From the NCBI GenBank assembly GCA_946541745.1, contig CAMNJY010000002.1, positions 1-57,093 on the forward strand: a stretch of 57,093 bases of DNA, written 5' to 3'. The DNA is from an uncultured Prevotellaceae bacterium (GTDB lineage: Bacteria; Bacteroidota; Bacteroidia; Bacteroidales; Bacteroidaceae). The notes under the pieces were generated by a model. It did no database searches. It was not told where the DNA came from and saw nothing but the letters and a program-made list of their open reading frames with translations. Position 1 is the first letter of the stretch; each line of letters starts with the position of its first letter. The position numbers and the translations under genes were made by a program. Shown piece by piece: positions 25,931-34,794 of this stretch.

Positions 25931-28378
25931 TCAGCGCAGTTCTGCTCCGAGTTGTTTCTTCAGGTTGGCTATGAGCTTCTGCATGATGGCGTCAATCTGC
26001 TTGTCGCCCATTGTCTTCTCCTCGTCCTGCAGTATGAAGTTCACGGCATACGACTTCTTGCCTTGAGGCAGTTTGTCGCCCTCGTAGACATCGAACAGCT
26101 CGACACGCTTCAGGAGTTTCTTCTCCGACTGGCGCGCTATCTGCTCTATCTGAGCAAACTCTACGGCCTTGTCTACCAGCAGAGCCAGGTCACGGCTGAC
26201 GGCCGGGAATCGAGGCACCTCCGTAAAGGTCACTTCGTTCTTCTTTGTCACCTTCATCAGCTGTGTCCAGTTCATCTCTGCGTAGTACACAGGGTTGTCT
26301 ATGCCAAACTGCTTCTGCAGCTTCTTGGTCAGTACACCCAGTTCGACAAGCACTTTACCGCCACGATTCTCGATAGCAATGCCTGCAGAGAAGATGGGGT
26401 TTTCTGACTTCTTGCGCACCGTAACACCAGCTTTCAGACCAATGCGGCGCAGGACATTCTCCACATAGGCACTCAACTCATAGAATGAAGAGTCTTCATT
26501 CTGGTGGGCCCACGAACCCTCCACGCGGCGTCCCGTCACCCAGAGTGCCAGGTGGTTCTGCTCCTTATAGGCCTGCATAGGGTCGTCATCATTCTGCTTC
26601 TCTGGCGAGAAGCTATAGACGTTGCCGAACTCGAATAACCGCAGGTTCTGGTTTCTTCTGTTGGCGTTGTGGGCAATGCTTTCCAACCCGCCGTAGAGAA
26701 GTGTTCCCCGCATAACGTTAAGATCTGACGACAGAGGATTCATAATCTTAACCAGCGACTCCGTGTTGTCATAGTAGGCAGCCTTGGTCAGCGAGTTGTT
26801 GAGTATCTCGTTGAAGCCCTCACCCACCATCTGCTCACTGACCAGATTCTGGAGCTTGTGCTTACGGTCCTCATCGCCCTTTATGACGAGACTTGACTTC
26901 AGCTGAGTAGGTATTTCCACATTATTATATCCGTAGATACGCAGGATGTCCTCCACCACGTCACAGGGTCGCTGTACATCTACACGGTAAGCAGGAATAT
27001 CGAGCGTCAGTCCGTCGGCTGTCTCTGCTACCACCTTCATCTCCAGCGATTCGCAGATGCTCTTAATCGTGCCCACAGGAATATCCTTACCTACCAGCGA
27101 GTGAACGTAGCTATACTTCAGTTCAACACGAGCGTCGTCCATTTTTACAGGATACTCGTCGCGTATCTGCATCGACACCTTGCCGCCGGCCAGTTCACGA
27201 CACATGATGGCAGCCTGCTTCAGGGCGTAGATAACGCCATTGGGATCTATGCCACGCTCAAAGCGGAACGAGGCATCGGTCGACAGACCGTGACGGCGTG
27301 CCGACTTGCGAATCCACGTGGGATGGAAGTAGGCCGACTCCAGCACCACATTCTTAGTGGTCTCATACGTGCCCGACCCCTTACCGCCAAACACACCGGC
27401 TATGCACATAGCCTCCTCGGTGTTGCAGATAGCCAGGTCGCGGTCAGAGAGTTTATGCTCCACACCGTCCAGCGTCTGGAAGGGTGTACCCTCAGGCATG
27501 GTCTTGACCACAATCTTGTGGCCCGTCACCATATCGGCATCAAACGTATGCAACGGCTGGCCGTAGGCAAACATGATGTAGTTTGTAATGTCTACAATAT
27601 TATTAATAGGACGCAGGCCGACGGTCGTCAGGCGTGTCTTCAGCCACTCAGGCGACTCCTTCACCTCGCAGTCCGTAATGCTCACGCAGGCATAGCGGCG
27701 ACAGGCCTCAGTGTTCTCTATCACCACATCGATGGGCAGTTCTTCGTTGTCGACAACGAAGCCATCAACCGACGGGCGATGGAGGCTGGTCTGGTAGCCG
27801 TTCTGCTTCAGCCAGGCATACAAGTCGCGGGCCACGCCCCAGTGGCTCAGTGCGTCGGCACGGTTGGCGGTAATGTCTATCTCTATCAGCCAGTCGCTTT
27901 CCAGGTTGTAGTACTCGGCGGCAGGCTGACCTATCGGTGCGTCATCGGGCAGCACAATGATACCGTCGTGCGACGTGCCCACGCCAATCTCGTCCTCGGC
28001 ACAGATCATACCGCACGACTCTACGCCGCGCAGCTTTGACTTCTTGATTTGAAACTCTTTGTCGCCGTCGTAGAGCACACAGCCCAGGTCAGCCACAATC
28101 ACCTTCTGTCCGGCGGCCACGTTGGGTGCCCCGCAGACTATCTGGCTCGGCTCGCCCTTGCCCAGGTCGACGGTTGTCACATGCAGGTGATCGCTGTTGG
28201 GGTGAGGCTCACACGTCAGCACCTGGCCCACATAAAGGCCTTTCAATCCGCCGCGAATGCTCTGTACCTCTTCCAGGGCATCTACCTCCAGCCCTGTCGA
28301 CGTCAGGGCGTCGCAGACCTGCTGCGGCGTCAGTTCGAAGTCAACGTAGTCTTTCAGCCATTTATACGATATGTTCAT
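25931..28378 (-). CDS. pheT: Phenylalanyl-tRNA synthetase beta subunit
   Basis: The beta subunit of the alpha2-beta2 PheRS. The 815-residue protein has the expected order: N-terminal tRNA-binding OB domain (GLYVGQVLTCEPHPNSDHLH), B3/B4 editing domain (NIVDITNYIMFAYGQPLHTF), B5 domain, the inactive class II core (NPLSSDLNVMRGTLLYGGLE) and the C-terminal ferredoxin-like anticodon domain (FPAVSRDLALLVDK). pheS is not adjacent in this window. It lies between rpsP and yebC on the same strand, separated from rpsP by a terminator. Confidence 0.98.
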   Translation of the reverse strand: MNISYKWLKDYVDFELTPQQVCDALTSTGLEVDALEEVQSIRGGLKGLYVGQVLTCEPHPNSDHLHVTTVDLGKGEPSQIVCGAPNVAAGQKVIVADLGCVLYDGDKEFQIKKSKLRGVESCGMICAEDEIGVGTSHDGIIVLPDDAPIGQPAAEYYNLESDWLIEIDITANRADALSHWGVARDLYAWLKQNGYQTSLHRPSVDGFVVDNEELPIDVVIENTEACRRYACVSITDCEVKESPEWLKTRLTTVGLRPINNIVDITNYIMFAYGQPLHTFDADMVTGHKIVVKTMPEGTPFQTLDGVEHKLSDRDLAICNTEEAMCIAGVFGGKGSGTYETTKNVVLESAYFHPTWIRKSARRHGLSTDASFRFERGIDPNGVIYALKQAAIMCRELAGGKVSMQIRDEYPVKMDDARVELKYSYVHSLVGKDIPVGTIKSICESLEMKVVAETADGLTLDIPAYRVDVQRPCDVVEDILRIYGYNNVEIPTQLKSSLVIKGDEDRKHKLQNLVSEQMVGEGFNEILNNSLTKAAYYDNTESLVKIMNPLSSDLNVMRGTLLYGGLESIAHNANRRNQNLRLFEFGNVYSFSPEKQNDDDPMQAYKEQNHLALWVTGRRVEGSWAHQNEDSSFYELSAYVENVLRRIGLKAGVTVRKKSENPIFSAGIAIENRGGKVLVELGVLTKKLQKQFGIDNPVYYAEMNWTQLMKVTKKNEVTFTEVPRFPAVSRDLALLVDKAVEFAQIEQIARQSEKKLLKRVELFDVYEGDKLPQGKKSYAVNFILQDEEKTMGDKQIDAIMQKLIANLKKQLGAELR

Positions 28379-28433
28379 GATTTATTTCGTTTTTACCGAT
28401 ATGTCGATATGACAATATCTCCATTTTCCATTA

Positions 28434-28480
28434 ACAAAAAAGAAAACGACTGGACACTGAGCTATGCCCGATGTCCAGTC
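28434..28480 (-). terminator. Rho-independent terminator of rpsP
   Basis: On the minus strand the stem GACTGGACA / TGTCCAGTC is followed by TTTTCTTTTTTG, about 28 bp beyond the rpsP stop codon. Confidence 0.85.
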
Positions 28481-28507
28481 AGTGTTTCTGCGAACGAGAG
28501 GTGCGCC

Positions 28508-29044
28508 TTATGCCTCGGCAGGAGCCTCAGCGGCAGCAGCCTCGGCAGCCTTGGCAGCCTCTTCCTCAGCCTTGGCGGCAGCGAGGGCAGCCTTCTTCTC
28601 GGCCACTTTCTTGGCTATTTCCTCATTCACTTTCTTCTCGGCATCCAGGGCTTTGGCAGCAGCGTCCTTCTTGGCCTTAGCCTCAGCTGCGGCAATCTTG
28701 TTCAGACCATTCTGCTTGTCAGCCTTCCAGGCTTCGAACTTCTTCTGGGCAGCAGCCTCGTCGAAGGCGCCCTTCTTGACGCCACCACGCAGGTGCTTCA
28801 TCAGATACACGCCCTCACGGCTGAGAATGTTGCGTACAGTGTCTGTGGGCTGGGCACCAACCTCAACCCAGTAAAGTGCACGTTCGAAATTCAATTCTAC
28901 TGTGGCAGGATTGGTGTTGGGGTTGTACATACCAATCTTTTCAGTAAAACGACCATCACGTGGTGCTCTTGCGTCGGCGACGACAATGCGGTAAACAGCA
29001 TAGCCCTTATGACCGCCGCGCTGCAATCTGATTTTTGTTGCCAT
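28508..29044 (-). CDS. rpsP: Ribosomal protein S16 with long Ala/Lys/Glu tail
   Basis: The first ~85 residues are S16 ([60 protein letters not shown]), a 30S assembly protein. At 178 residues it is about twice the Escherichia coli length: the C-terminal ~80 residues are Ala, Lys and Glu-rich ([20 protein letters not shown], ending EAPAEA) and probably a charged helix or coiled coil. Extended S16 is common in Bacteroidetes. It has its own promoter in a mirror-image divergent region and a terminator. Confidence 0.97.
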   Translation of the reverse strand: MATKIRLQRGGHKGYAVYRIVVADARAPRDGRFTEKIGMYNPNTNPATVELNFERALYWVEVGAQPTDTVRNILSREGVYLMKHLRGGVKKGAFDEAAAQKKFEAWKADKQNGLNKIAAAEAKAKKDAAAKALDAEKKVNEEIAKKVAEKKAALAAAKAEEEAAKAAEAAAAEAPAEA

Positions 29045-29115
29045 TAATTTTTAAAATTTTAAATGTATAAATGTTTAAATTTGAATTTCATGCCTCCATC
29101 TCGTGGAAGCGGGTG

Positions 29116-29123
29116 CAAAGTTA
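29116..29123 (-). promoter_or_regulatory. Predicted -7 box of rpsP
   Basis: TAACTTTG on the minus strand, 72 bp before the ATG. The upstream sequence AACTTTTTCG is mirrored at the opposite promoter (29241-29248). Confidence 0.7.
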
Positions 29124-29240
29124 CGAAAAAGTTGGGAGTTAAAAGTTAGGAGTTAGGAGTTAATGCCGCGTTTTAACTTTTTTTATTCTTTTTACTGCTA
29201 AAAACTCCTAACTCATAGCTCTTAACTCCCAACTTTTTCG
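29124..29240. repeat. Inverted repeat between divergent rpsP and glycosyltransferase promoters
   Basis: The outer arms are a perfect 19-bp match (TTAACTCCCAACTTTTTCG at 29222-29240, its complement at 29124-29142). An inner pair AGTTAGGAGTT (29145) and AACTCCTAACT (29203) adds symmetry. The repeat touches the -7 boxes on both sides, so both promoters have nearly the same upstream sequence. Confidence 0.85.
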
Positions 29241-29248
29241 TACTTTTG
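29241..29248 (+). promoter_or_regulatory. Predicted -7 box of the glycosyltransferase-cob operon
   Basis: TACTTTTG ends 9 bp before ATG 29258, so the transcript has almost no leader. It rules out the TTG start at 29246, which lies inside the box. Confidence 0.7.
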
Positions 29249-29257
29249 GCGCTGAAT

Positions 29258-30139
29258 ATGGAAAAGCGTGCGCTCTCGATACTCATTCCCACCTACAACA
29301 GCGACTGCACATCGCTGGCCACTGAGCTATGCCGCCAGGCCGATGCGGTGGCCGGCCTGCGCTATGAACTGATAGTGGCTGACGACGGCTCCACCGACCG
29401 CGGCATGGTTGAGCGCTGCCGTCGTGTAGAGGCCCTGCCTGGCTGTCGCTTCATAGCCCGCGCCGGGAACATTGGCCGCGCCGCCATCCGCAATTTCCTG
29501 GCACGCGAAGCCCAGTACCCCTGGCTGCTGTTCCTCGACAGTCACATGAGCATCACCAACCCACGGTTCGTCGAAACCTACCTGCAGAGCCATGGCGACG
29601 TTGTCTACGGCGGTTACAGCGTCGGTTCTGGCGAGCCGTCGTCTCTGCGCTACCTGTATGAGAAGCAATGTGAGCCGGAGCACAGGCCCGAAGCCAGGCG
29701 CACGCGCCCTTTTCAGCATTTCCACACAGGCAACTTCCTCATCAGCCGAGCCGTTATGACGGCGCACCCCCTCGACGAGCGGTTCCGCCGCTACGGCTAC
29801 GAGGATGTACTCTTCGGCAAAACCCTCAAGGCTCAGGGCATCAGCATCACGCACATCGACAATCCGGCCAGCTTTCTCACCTTCGAGGACAATGCCCGCT
29901 TCGTCGGCAAGACCGAAGAGGGGCTGCGCACACTCTATCAGTTCCGCCACGAGCTGCAGGGCTATTCACGCATGCTCACGTTCACCGACAACATCCACCT
30001 GGGGGTCGTCAAGTCGTTGATACGCCTGTGGCACAGGCTCTTCCGCTCGGCCGAGCGTCGTCTGCTGTGCGGCAGCCACCCCAACCTGACTGTATTCAAG
30101 CTATATAAATTAGGTTATTATTTATCACTTAAAGATTAA
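29258..30139 (+). CDS. Family 2 glycosyltransferase
   Basis: A 293-residue GT-A glycosyltransferase starting at ATG 29258 (MEKRALSILIPTYNSDC), just after the promoter box. Motifs: SILIPTYN, ELIVADDGSTDRGM, IARAGNIGRAAIRNFLA and LFLDSHMSI, where DSH replaces the usual DxD; the C-terminal half has RYGYEDVLFGKTLKAQGI, the ED acceptor-side motif of GT2 enzymes. The acceptor is unknown. It is the first gene before rhaM (7 bp spacing), the aminotransferase and cobUTS. Confidence 0.9.
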   Translation: MEKRALSILIPTYNSDCTSLATELCRQADAVAGLRYELIVADDGSTDRGMVERCRRVEALPGCRFIARAGNIGRAAIRNFLAREAQYPWLLFLDSHMSITNPRFVETYLQSHGDVVYGGYSVGSGEPSSLRYLYEKQCEPEHRPEARRTRPFQHFHTGNFLISRAVMTAHPLDERFRRYGYEDVLFGKTLKAQGISITHIDNPASFLTFEDNARFVGKTEEGLRTLYQFRHELQGYSRMLTFTDNIHLGVVKSLIRLWHRLFRSAERRLLCGSHPNLTVFKLYKLGYYLSLKD

Positions 30140-30146
30140 AACAATT

Positions 30147-30467
30147 ATGACACGCAGATTTGCATTTAAAATGAAACTGAAGCCCGGTTGCGAGAAAGAG
30201 TATCAGAAGCGGCACGCCGCCATCTGGCCCGAGCTGGTAGAGATGATCAAGGAGCAGGGCGTAGGCAACTACAGCATCTACTGGGACCGCGACACCAACC
30301 TGCTCTTCGCCTACCAGGAATGTTCGAAAGAGGGCAACTCGCAGGACACCGAGAACGTGGACCCCGTCACCCAGCGCTGGTGGGACATGATGGCTGACAT
30401 CATGGAAGTGAACCCCGACAACTCGCCCGTGAGCATCCCCCTCGAAGAGGTTTTCCACTTAGACTAA
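30147..30467 (+). CDS. rhaM: L-rhamnose mutarotase
   Basis: A 106-residue protein of the RhaM/RhaU family, which interconverts the alpha and beta anomers of L-rhamnose. It has the family signatures KPGCEKEYQKRHAAIWPEL, GNYSIYWDRDTNLLFAYQE and QRWWDMMADIM; His22 and the Trp-Trp pair lie in the sugar pocket of known members. No other rhamnose catabolic gene is nearby, so its placement with a glycosyltransferase and the cob genes is odd. It may supply rhamnose in the right anomeric form, or simply be in a convenience operon. Confidence 0.92.
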   Translation: MTRRFAFKMKLKPGCEKEYQKRHAAIWPELVEMIKEQGVGNYSIYWDRDTNLLFAYQECSKEGNSQDTENVDPVTQRWWDMMADIMEVNPDNSPVSIPLEEVFHLD

Positions 30468-30476
30468 TGCCGGGCC

Positions 30477-31790
30477 ATGAGACCTACACCTATTAACAAA
30501 GCTACCGTCGACAGCCTGATAGCCCAGATGGGCATTCAGGACTTTGCCAAAGCCACCATCCGCGAAGTGAAGCAGGTAGCGGCCACCGCTGAAAAGCAGA
30601 GCGGCGTAGAGTTTATCAAGATGGAGATGGGTATTCCCGGACTGCCGGCGGCAAAGGTAGGCGTCGATGCCCAGATCAAAGCCCTGCAGGATGGCATTGC
30701 CCACTCTTACCCCGACATCCAGGGGTACCCCGAACTGAAACGTCAGGCTTCACGCTTTGTCAAAGCCTTCATCGATGTTGACATAGCCCCTGAGGGGTGT
30801 GTGCCCGTCACGGGCAGCATGCAGGGCACGTTCGCCTCGTTCCTCACCTGCTCGCAGGCCGACCACAGTAAGGACACCGTGCTCTTCATCGACCCCGGAT
30901 TCCCCGTACAAAAGATGCAGCTGCAGGTTCAGGGCGTCAGTTTCGAGACCTTCGACGTGTACGATTTCCGAGGCTACAAGTTAGGCCCCAAGCTGGAGTC
31001 CTACCTCAGCCGTGGAAATATCTGCGCAATTGTCTACTCCAACCCCAACAACCCCTCATGGGTATGCCTGACCGAACAGGAGCTACAGACCATCGGCCAA
31101 CTGGCCACCCAGTACGACTGTATCGTGATGGAAGACCTGGCCTACTTCGCCATGGATTTCCGGCAAGACCTGTCAACCCCCTTCCAGCCGCCCTACCAGC
31201 CCTCGGTAGCGCGCTATACCGACAACTACATGCTGCTCATCTCTGGCAGCAAGGCTTTCAGCTATGCCGGCGAGCGCATCGGCGTGGTGTGTATCAGCGA
31301 CAAGCTGTTCCGCCGCCACTACCCCGACCTTGCCAGTCGCTATGAAGGTTTGCCCTTCGGGCTGGTGTTCTCCACCCGCATGCTCTATGCCCTGTCGTCG
31401 GGCACGAGCCACTCGGCACAGTACGCCCTGGCCGCCATGTTCCGTGCGGCCTGCGACGGCGAATACAACTTCCGCAACGAGGTCAAGGTCTACGGCGACC
31501 GTGCCCGCAAGTTGAAGGACATCTTCCTCAGACACGGTTTCCACATCGTCTACGACCGCGACCTCGACCGTCCGGTGGCCGACGGGTTCTATTTCACCAT
31601 AGGCTACAAGGGCATGACCAGCGGACAACTGGCCCGCGAACTGATGTACTACGGTGTGTCGGCCATCTGCCTCGTCACTACCGGCTCCCATCAGGAAGGT
31701 CTGCGCGTATGCACGTCTTTCATAGAAGACCATCAGTACCAGCAGCTGGACGAGCGAATGGCCATCTTTGCCGAGAACAACCCCGTCTGA
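30477..31790 (+). CDS. PLP-dependent class I/II aminotransferase
   Basis: A 437-residue fold-type I aminotransferase. MEMGIPGLPAAKVGVDAQIK opens the domain; GSMQGTFASFLTC, YSNPNNPSW, MEDLAYFAMDF and SGSKAFSYAGERIGVV (PLP Lys) follow. The substrate is not readable. It sits 6 bp ahead of cobU, where a threonine-phosphate decarboxylase (CobD) might be expected, but the sequence is closer to general amino acid aminotransferases. ATG 30477 lies 9 bp after the rhaM stop. Confidence 0.88.
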   Translation: MRPTPINKATVDSLIAQMGIQDFAKATIREVKQVAATAEKQSGVEFIKMEMGIPGLPAAKVGVDAQIKALQDGIAHSYPDIQGYPELKRQASRFVKAFIDVDIAPEGCVPVTGSMQGTFASFLTCSQADHSKDTVLFIDPGFPVQKMQLQVQGVSFETFDVYDFRGYKLGPKLESYLSRGNICAIVYSNPNNPSWVCLTEQELQTIGQLATQYDCIVMEDLAYFAMDFRQDLSTPFQPPYQPSVARYTDNYMLLISGSKAFSYAGERIGVVCISDKLFRRHYPDLASRYEGLPFGLVFSTRMLYALSSGTSHSAQYALAAMFRAACDGEYNFRNEVKVYGDRARKLKDIFLRHGFHIVYDRDLDRPVADGFYFTIGYKGMTSGQLARELMYYGVSAICLVTTGSHQEGLRVCTSFIEDHQYQQLDERMAIFAENNPV

Positions 31791-31796
31791 GAAGCC

Positions 31797-32303
31797 ATGG
31801 GGCGCATCATACTTATCACCGGCGGACAGCGGTCGGGCAAGAGCAGCTACGCTGAGCAGCTGGCTCTTAGCCTGACCGCTGAGCCCGTCTACTTAGCCAC
31901 AGCCCACATCTGGGACGACGAGTTCCGCCAGCGGGTCCGCCGCCACCAGGAGCGGCGCGGCCCGCAGTGGACGAACATCGAAGAGGAACGCTGGCTGAGC
32001 CGGCACGACGTTGCCGGGCGCGTGGTGGTCATCGACTGCGTGACGTTGTGGCTCACCAACTTCTTTTTCGACACGTCAGACACTGACGCGACGCTGCGGC
32101 AGGCCAAGGCGGAGTTCGACCGCTTCACGTCGCAGGATGCCACCTTCATCTTTGTCACCAACGAGATAGGCAGTGGCGGCATCAGCGACAATGCCCTGCA
32201 GCGGCAGTTCACCGACCTCGAGGGATGGATGAACCAGTATATTGCCGGCCGCGCCGACGGAGTAGTGCTCATGGTGAGCGGCATTGCGGTAAAAATAAAA
32301 TAA
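31797..32303 (+). CDS. cobU: Adenosylcobinamide kinase / adenosylcobinamide-phosphate guanylyltransferase
   Basis: CobU phosphorylates adenosylcobinamide and transfers GMP to it, activating the corrin side chain for nucleotide-loop assembly. The 168-residue length is normal. Motifs: P-loop ITGGQRSGKSSYAEQLA, VIDCVTLWLTNFF and FVTNEIGSGG. It is followed 3 bp later by cobT and then cobS, the order seen in other Bacteroidales. Confidence 0.96.
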   Translation: MGRIILITGGQRSGKSSYAEQLALSLTAEPVYLATAHIWDDEFRQRVRRHQERRGPQWTNIEEERWLSRHDVAGRVVVIDCVTLWLTNFFFDTSDTDATLRQAKAEFDRFTSQDATFIFVTNEIGSGGISDNALQRQFTDLEGWMNQYIAGRADGVVLMVSGIAVKIK

Positions 32304-32306
32304 GAT

Positions 32307-33359
32307 ATGCAGACTTTCAACATACAACCGGTGGACAACGCCCTACTCGAGTCTATCCAGCAGAAGATTGACAACCTGAACAAGCCCAAGGGGTCATTAG
32401 GCCGCCTGGAGGAACTGGCCATGCAACTATGCCTCGTCCAGCAGACGCTGACCCCGCGACTCGACCACCCTTGCCACCTGCTGCTGGGCGCTGACCACGG
32501 CATTGAGCGTGAGGGGGTCAGCGTGTCGCCCCGCGACGTCACCTGGCAGCAGATGGTCAACTTCACCCATGGCGGCGGCGGTGTCAACATGTTCTGCCGC
32601 CAACATGGGTTCCACCTACGCATCGTCGATGTAGGGGTCGATCACGACCTCAGCCACGTAGAGGGTATCATTGACCGCAAGATAGCCCCCGGCACCAACA
32701 ATTTCCTACACGGCCCCGCCATGACCGCCGGCGAGTACGAACAGGCACTGCTGACAGGTGCCGACTTGGTGGACAGCTGCCGACAGGAGGGCTGCCGCAT
32801 CCTGAGCATCGGCGAGATGGGCATTGGCAACACCTCGCCGTCGAGCATCTGGATGCACCTGTACTGCCACATCCCTCTTGAGGAGTGCATAGGTGCCGGT
32901 GCCGGTCTCGACAATGCAGGTATTCGCCACAAGTACGCCGTACTTAAAGAGGCCGTCCAGACTTACAAGGCTTATGAGGCCCGTGAGCCCTATAACCCCC
33001 ATCTCCCCCTCCGCTACTTCGGCGGCTACGAGATGACAGCGGCCATTGGGGCCATGCTCCGGGCTGCCGAGCACCACCTTATTATATTAATAGACGGCTT
33101 CATCATGACGGCCTGTGCGCTGGCGGCTACCCGTCTCTACCCTGCCGCCCAGGACTACATGGTGTTTGCCCACTGCGGCGACGAGAGCGGCCACGGGCGC
33201 ATGCTCAGCTTCATGGGAGCCCGCCCGCTGCTCAACCTGGGACTACGCTTAGGCGAGGGCACCGGCGCACTGTGTGCCTTCCCCATCGTTGACAGCGCGG
33301 CCCGCATGATGAACGAAATGAACAATTTCAAAGATGCTGAAATCACTAAATACTTTTAG
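32307..33359 (+). CDS. cobT: Nicotinate-nucleotide--dimethylbenzimidazole phosphoribosyltransferase
   Basis: CobT makes alpha-ribazole phosphate from nicotinate mononucleotide and the lower-ligand base. The 350-residue protein has KPKGSLGRLEELA, GADHGIEREGVS, EMGIGNTSPSS and GEGTGALCAFPIVDSA, with the catalytic Glu of the GEGTGA motif in place. It overlaps cobS by 26 bp. Confidence 0.97.
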   Translation: MQTFNIQPVDNALLESIQQKIDNLNKPKGSLGRLEELAMQLCLVQQTLTPRLDHPCHLLLGADHGIEREGVSVSPRDVTWQQMVNFTHGGGGVNMFCRQHGFHLRIVDVGVDHDLSHVEGIIDRKIAPGTNNFLHGPAMTAGEYEQALLTGADLVDSCRQEGCRILSIGEMGIGNTSPSSIWMHLYCHIPLEECIGAGAGLDNAGIRHKYAVLKEAVQTYKAYEAREPYNPHLPLRYFGGYEMTAAIGAMLRAAEHHLIILIDGFIMTACALAATRLYPAAQDYMVFAHCGDESGHGRMLSFMGARPLLNLGLRLGEGTGALCAFPIVDSAARMMNEMNNFKDAEITKYF

Positions 33360-34128
33360 ATGGTACGACAACCTCTGGGCAGCCCTCATACTGTTCACCC
33401 GCCTGCCCTTCTGGCGCGTCTACCAGCCGCCTAAGACGTCGTATGCCGCCGCCGTAGAATGGTGGCCGCTGGCGGGCTGGCTCACCGGCGGCATCATGGC
33501 GGCAACGCTCTACTTCGGCCCGATGGTGATGCCCTATCCCGTGGCTGTCGTTCTGGCCATCGTCCTGCGCATGCTGACCACCGGCGCACTGCACGAAGAC
33601 GGACTGGCCGACTTCTTCGACGGCTTTGGCGGCGGCGGTACCGACCGCGAGCGCATACTGGCCATCATGAAAGATTCGCGCATAGGCACCTACGGCGTCC
33701 TGGCGCTGCTGCTCTATCTGGCACTGACAGCTACGACCCTGATGTACATGCCCGCAGACGTAGCCCCGCTGGCCGTCCTCGCCGCCGACCCCTTTGCCAA
33801 GATGGCGACGTCGCAACTGCTGCTCATGATGCCCTATGCCCGCACCGAGGCCACCGCCAAGAACCGCACCGTCTACCGGCGGCCCTCCACGGCCGCCGGC
33901 ATAGGCCTGGCCGTTCAGGGGCTGCTGCCCTTGCTGCTTTTCCTCTGGCTGATGGGTGGCCGTGTGGAGTGGTCAACGCTTATCTTCGCGCCCTGCTTGG
34001 TCATGTACTTCCTTTACCGACTCATCTGGAACCGCCTGCGCGGTTACACCGGCGACTGCTGTGGCGCCGTCTGCCTGCTGGTGGAGCTGGCCTTCTACTT
34101 AGCCCTCAGCGTACAGTTGTATCTATAG
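33334..34128 (+). CDS. cobS: Adenosylcobinamide-GDP ribazoletransferase
   Basis: CobS is the inner-membrane enzyme that joins adenosylcobinamide-GDP to alpha-ribazole (phosphate), completing the cobalamin nucleotide loop. The 264-residue protein has several hydrophobic helices and the motifs LHEDGLADFFDGFGGG, IMKDSRIGTYGVLAL and GYTGDCCGAVCL. It starts inside cobT (26-bp overlap), suggesting coupled translation. It converges with the HAD phosphatase and overlaps its end by 6 bp. No alpha-ribazole phosphatase (CobC) follows it. Confidence 0.95.
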   Translation: MLKSLNTFRWYDNLWAALILFTRLPFWRVYQPPKTSYAAAVEWWPLAGWLTGGIMAATLYFGPMVMPYPVAVVLAIVLRMLTTGALHEDGLADFFDGFGGGGTDRERILAIMKDSRIGTYGVLALLLYLALTATTLMYMPADVAPLAVLAADPFAKMATSQLLLMMPYARTEATAKNRTVYRRPSTAAGIGLAVQGLLPLLLFLWLMGGRVEWSTLIFAPCLVMYFLYRLIWNRLRGYTGDCCGAVCLLVELAFYLALSVQLYL

Positions 34129-34794
34129 GAACCTCAGCAGGTCGGCTGGACTGGCGGCAAAGGTGGTGGCACCGTGGGCCTCGAGGAAGTGGCGGTCGCG
34201 GAATCCCCACAGCACGCTGATGCAGGGCAGGCCGCTGGCAGCGGCTGTGTCGATGTCGACATCGCTGTCGCCTACATAGACGGCACGGGCAGGGTCGGCC
34301 TTTAACTGCCGCAAGGCCTCCATCACGGTATCGGGAGCCGGCTTGCGGCGTATGCCCTCAGCCTCATGCTCGCCAATGGCCACATCGATGGCCGTAGGAA
34401 AGAAGTGGCGGCACAGCGACTTGGTGGCAGCGTCAAACTTGTTGCTGACCACCGCCGTCTGGCAGCCCCTCTGCTTCAGTTCACCGAGCATGTCGATGAT
34501 GCCGTCGTATGGCCTGGTGGTGTCGAGCGAGTGTTGGAGGTAGTGCTGACGAAAGGTATCAAGGGCCGCCTCAAAGTAGGGATTCTCCCTGCCGCCGGGC
34601 ACGGCACGCTCTATCAGCTTCACGACCCCGTTGCCCACCATCATCCGCACTTCGCCGGTGGAATACGTCCTCATGCCGTGACGGCTCATGGCGTAGTTGA
34701 CCGAAGCGGCGAGGTCGCCGAGCGTGTCGAGCAGTGTGCCGTCGAGGTCGAATATGAAAGTCGTATATGGTGAAAAGTTCTCTGACGTTTTCAT
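34123..34794 (-). CDS. HAD-family phosphatase (phosphoglycolate phosphatase-like)
   Basis: A 223-residue HAD subfamily IA hydrolase. Motif I is FIFDLDGTLLDTLGDL, motif II SNKFD, motif III around RRKPAPDTV and motif IV YVGDSDVDIDTAAASG. It resembles Gph, which clears 2-phosphoglycolate, but substrates within the family vary. The 3' end overlaps convergent cobS by 6 bp, and the start overlaps the malQ stop by 4 bp (ATGA), placing it at the end of the deoD-TPR-malQ unit. Confidence 0.92.
   Translation of the reverse strand: MKTSENFSPYTTFIFDLDGTLLDTLGDLAASVNYAMSRHGMRTYSTGEVRMMVGNGVVKLIERAVPGGRENPYFEAALDTFRQHYLQHSLDTTRPYDGIIDMLGELKQRGCQTAVVSNKFDAATKSLCRHFFPTAIDVAIGEHEAEGIRRKPAPDTVMEALRQLKADPARAVYVGDSDVDIDTAAASGLPCISVLWGFRDRHFLEAHGATTFAASPADLLRFL

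Noticed and set aside
27101-29047. Plus-strand ORFs of 312 and 332 aa opposite pheT and rpsP
   Set aside because: Shadows; the second runs through the rpsP terminator and both genes, with repetitive Gly/Leu/Ser from the rpsP tail codons.
30100-30147. Cobalamin riboswitch ahead of the cob genes
   Set aside because: Only 7-10 bp separate the genes and the operon leader is a few bases, with no room for a riboswitch.
34123-34794. Assigning the HAD phosphatase as the missing alpha-ribazole phosphatase
   Set aside because: It is convergent to cobS and part of the malQ transcript; CobC is of another fold.
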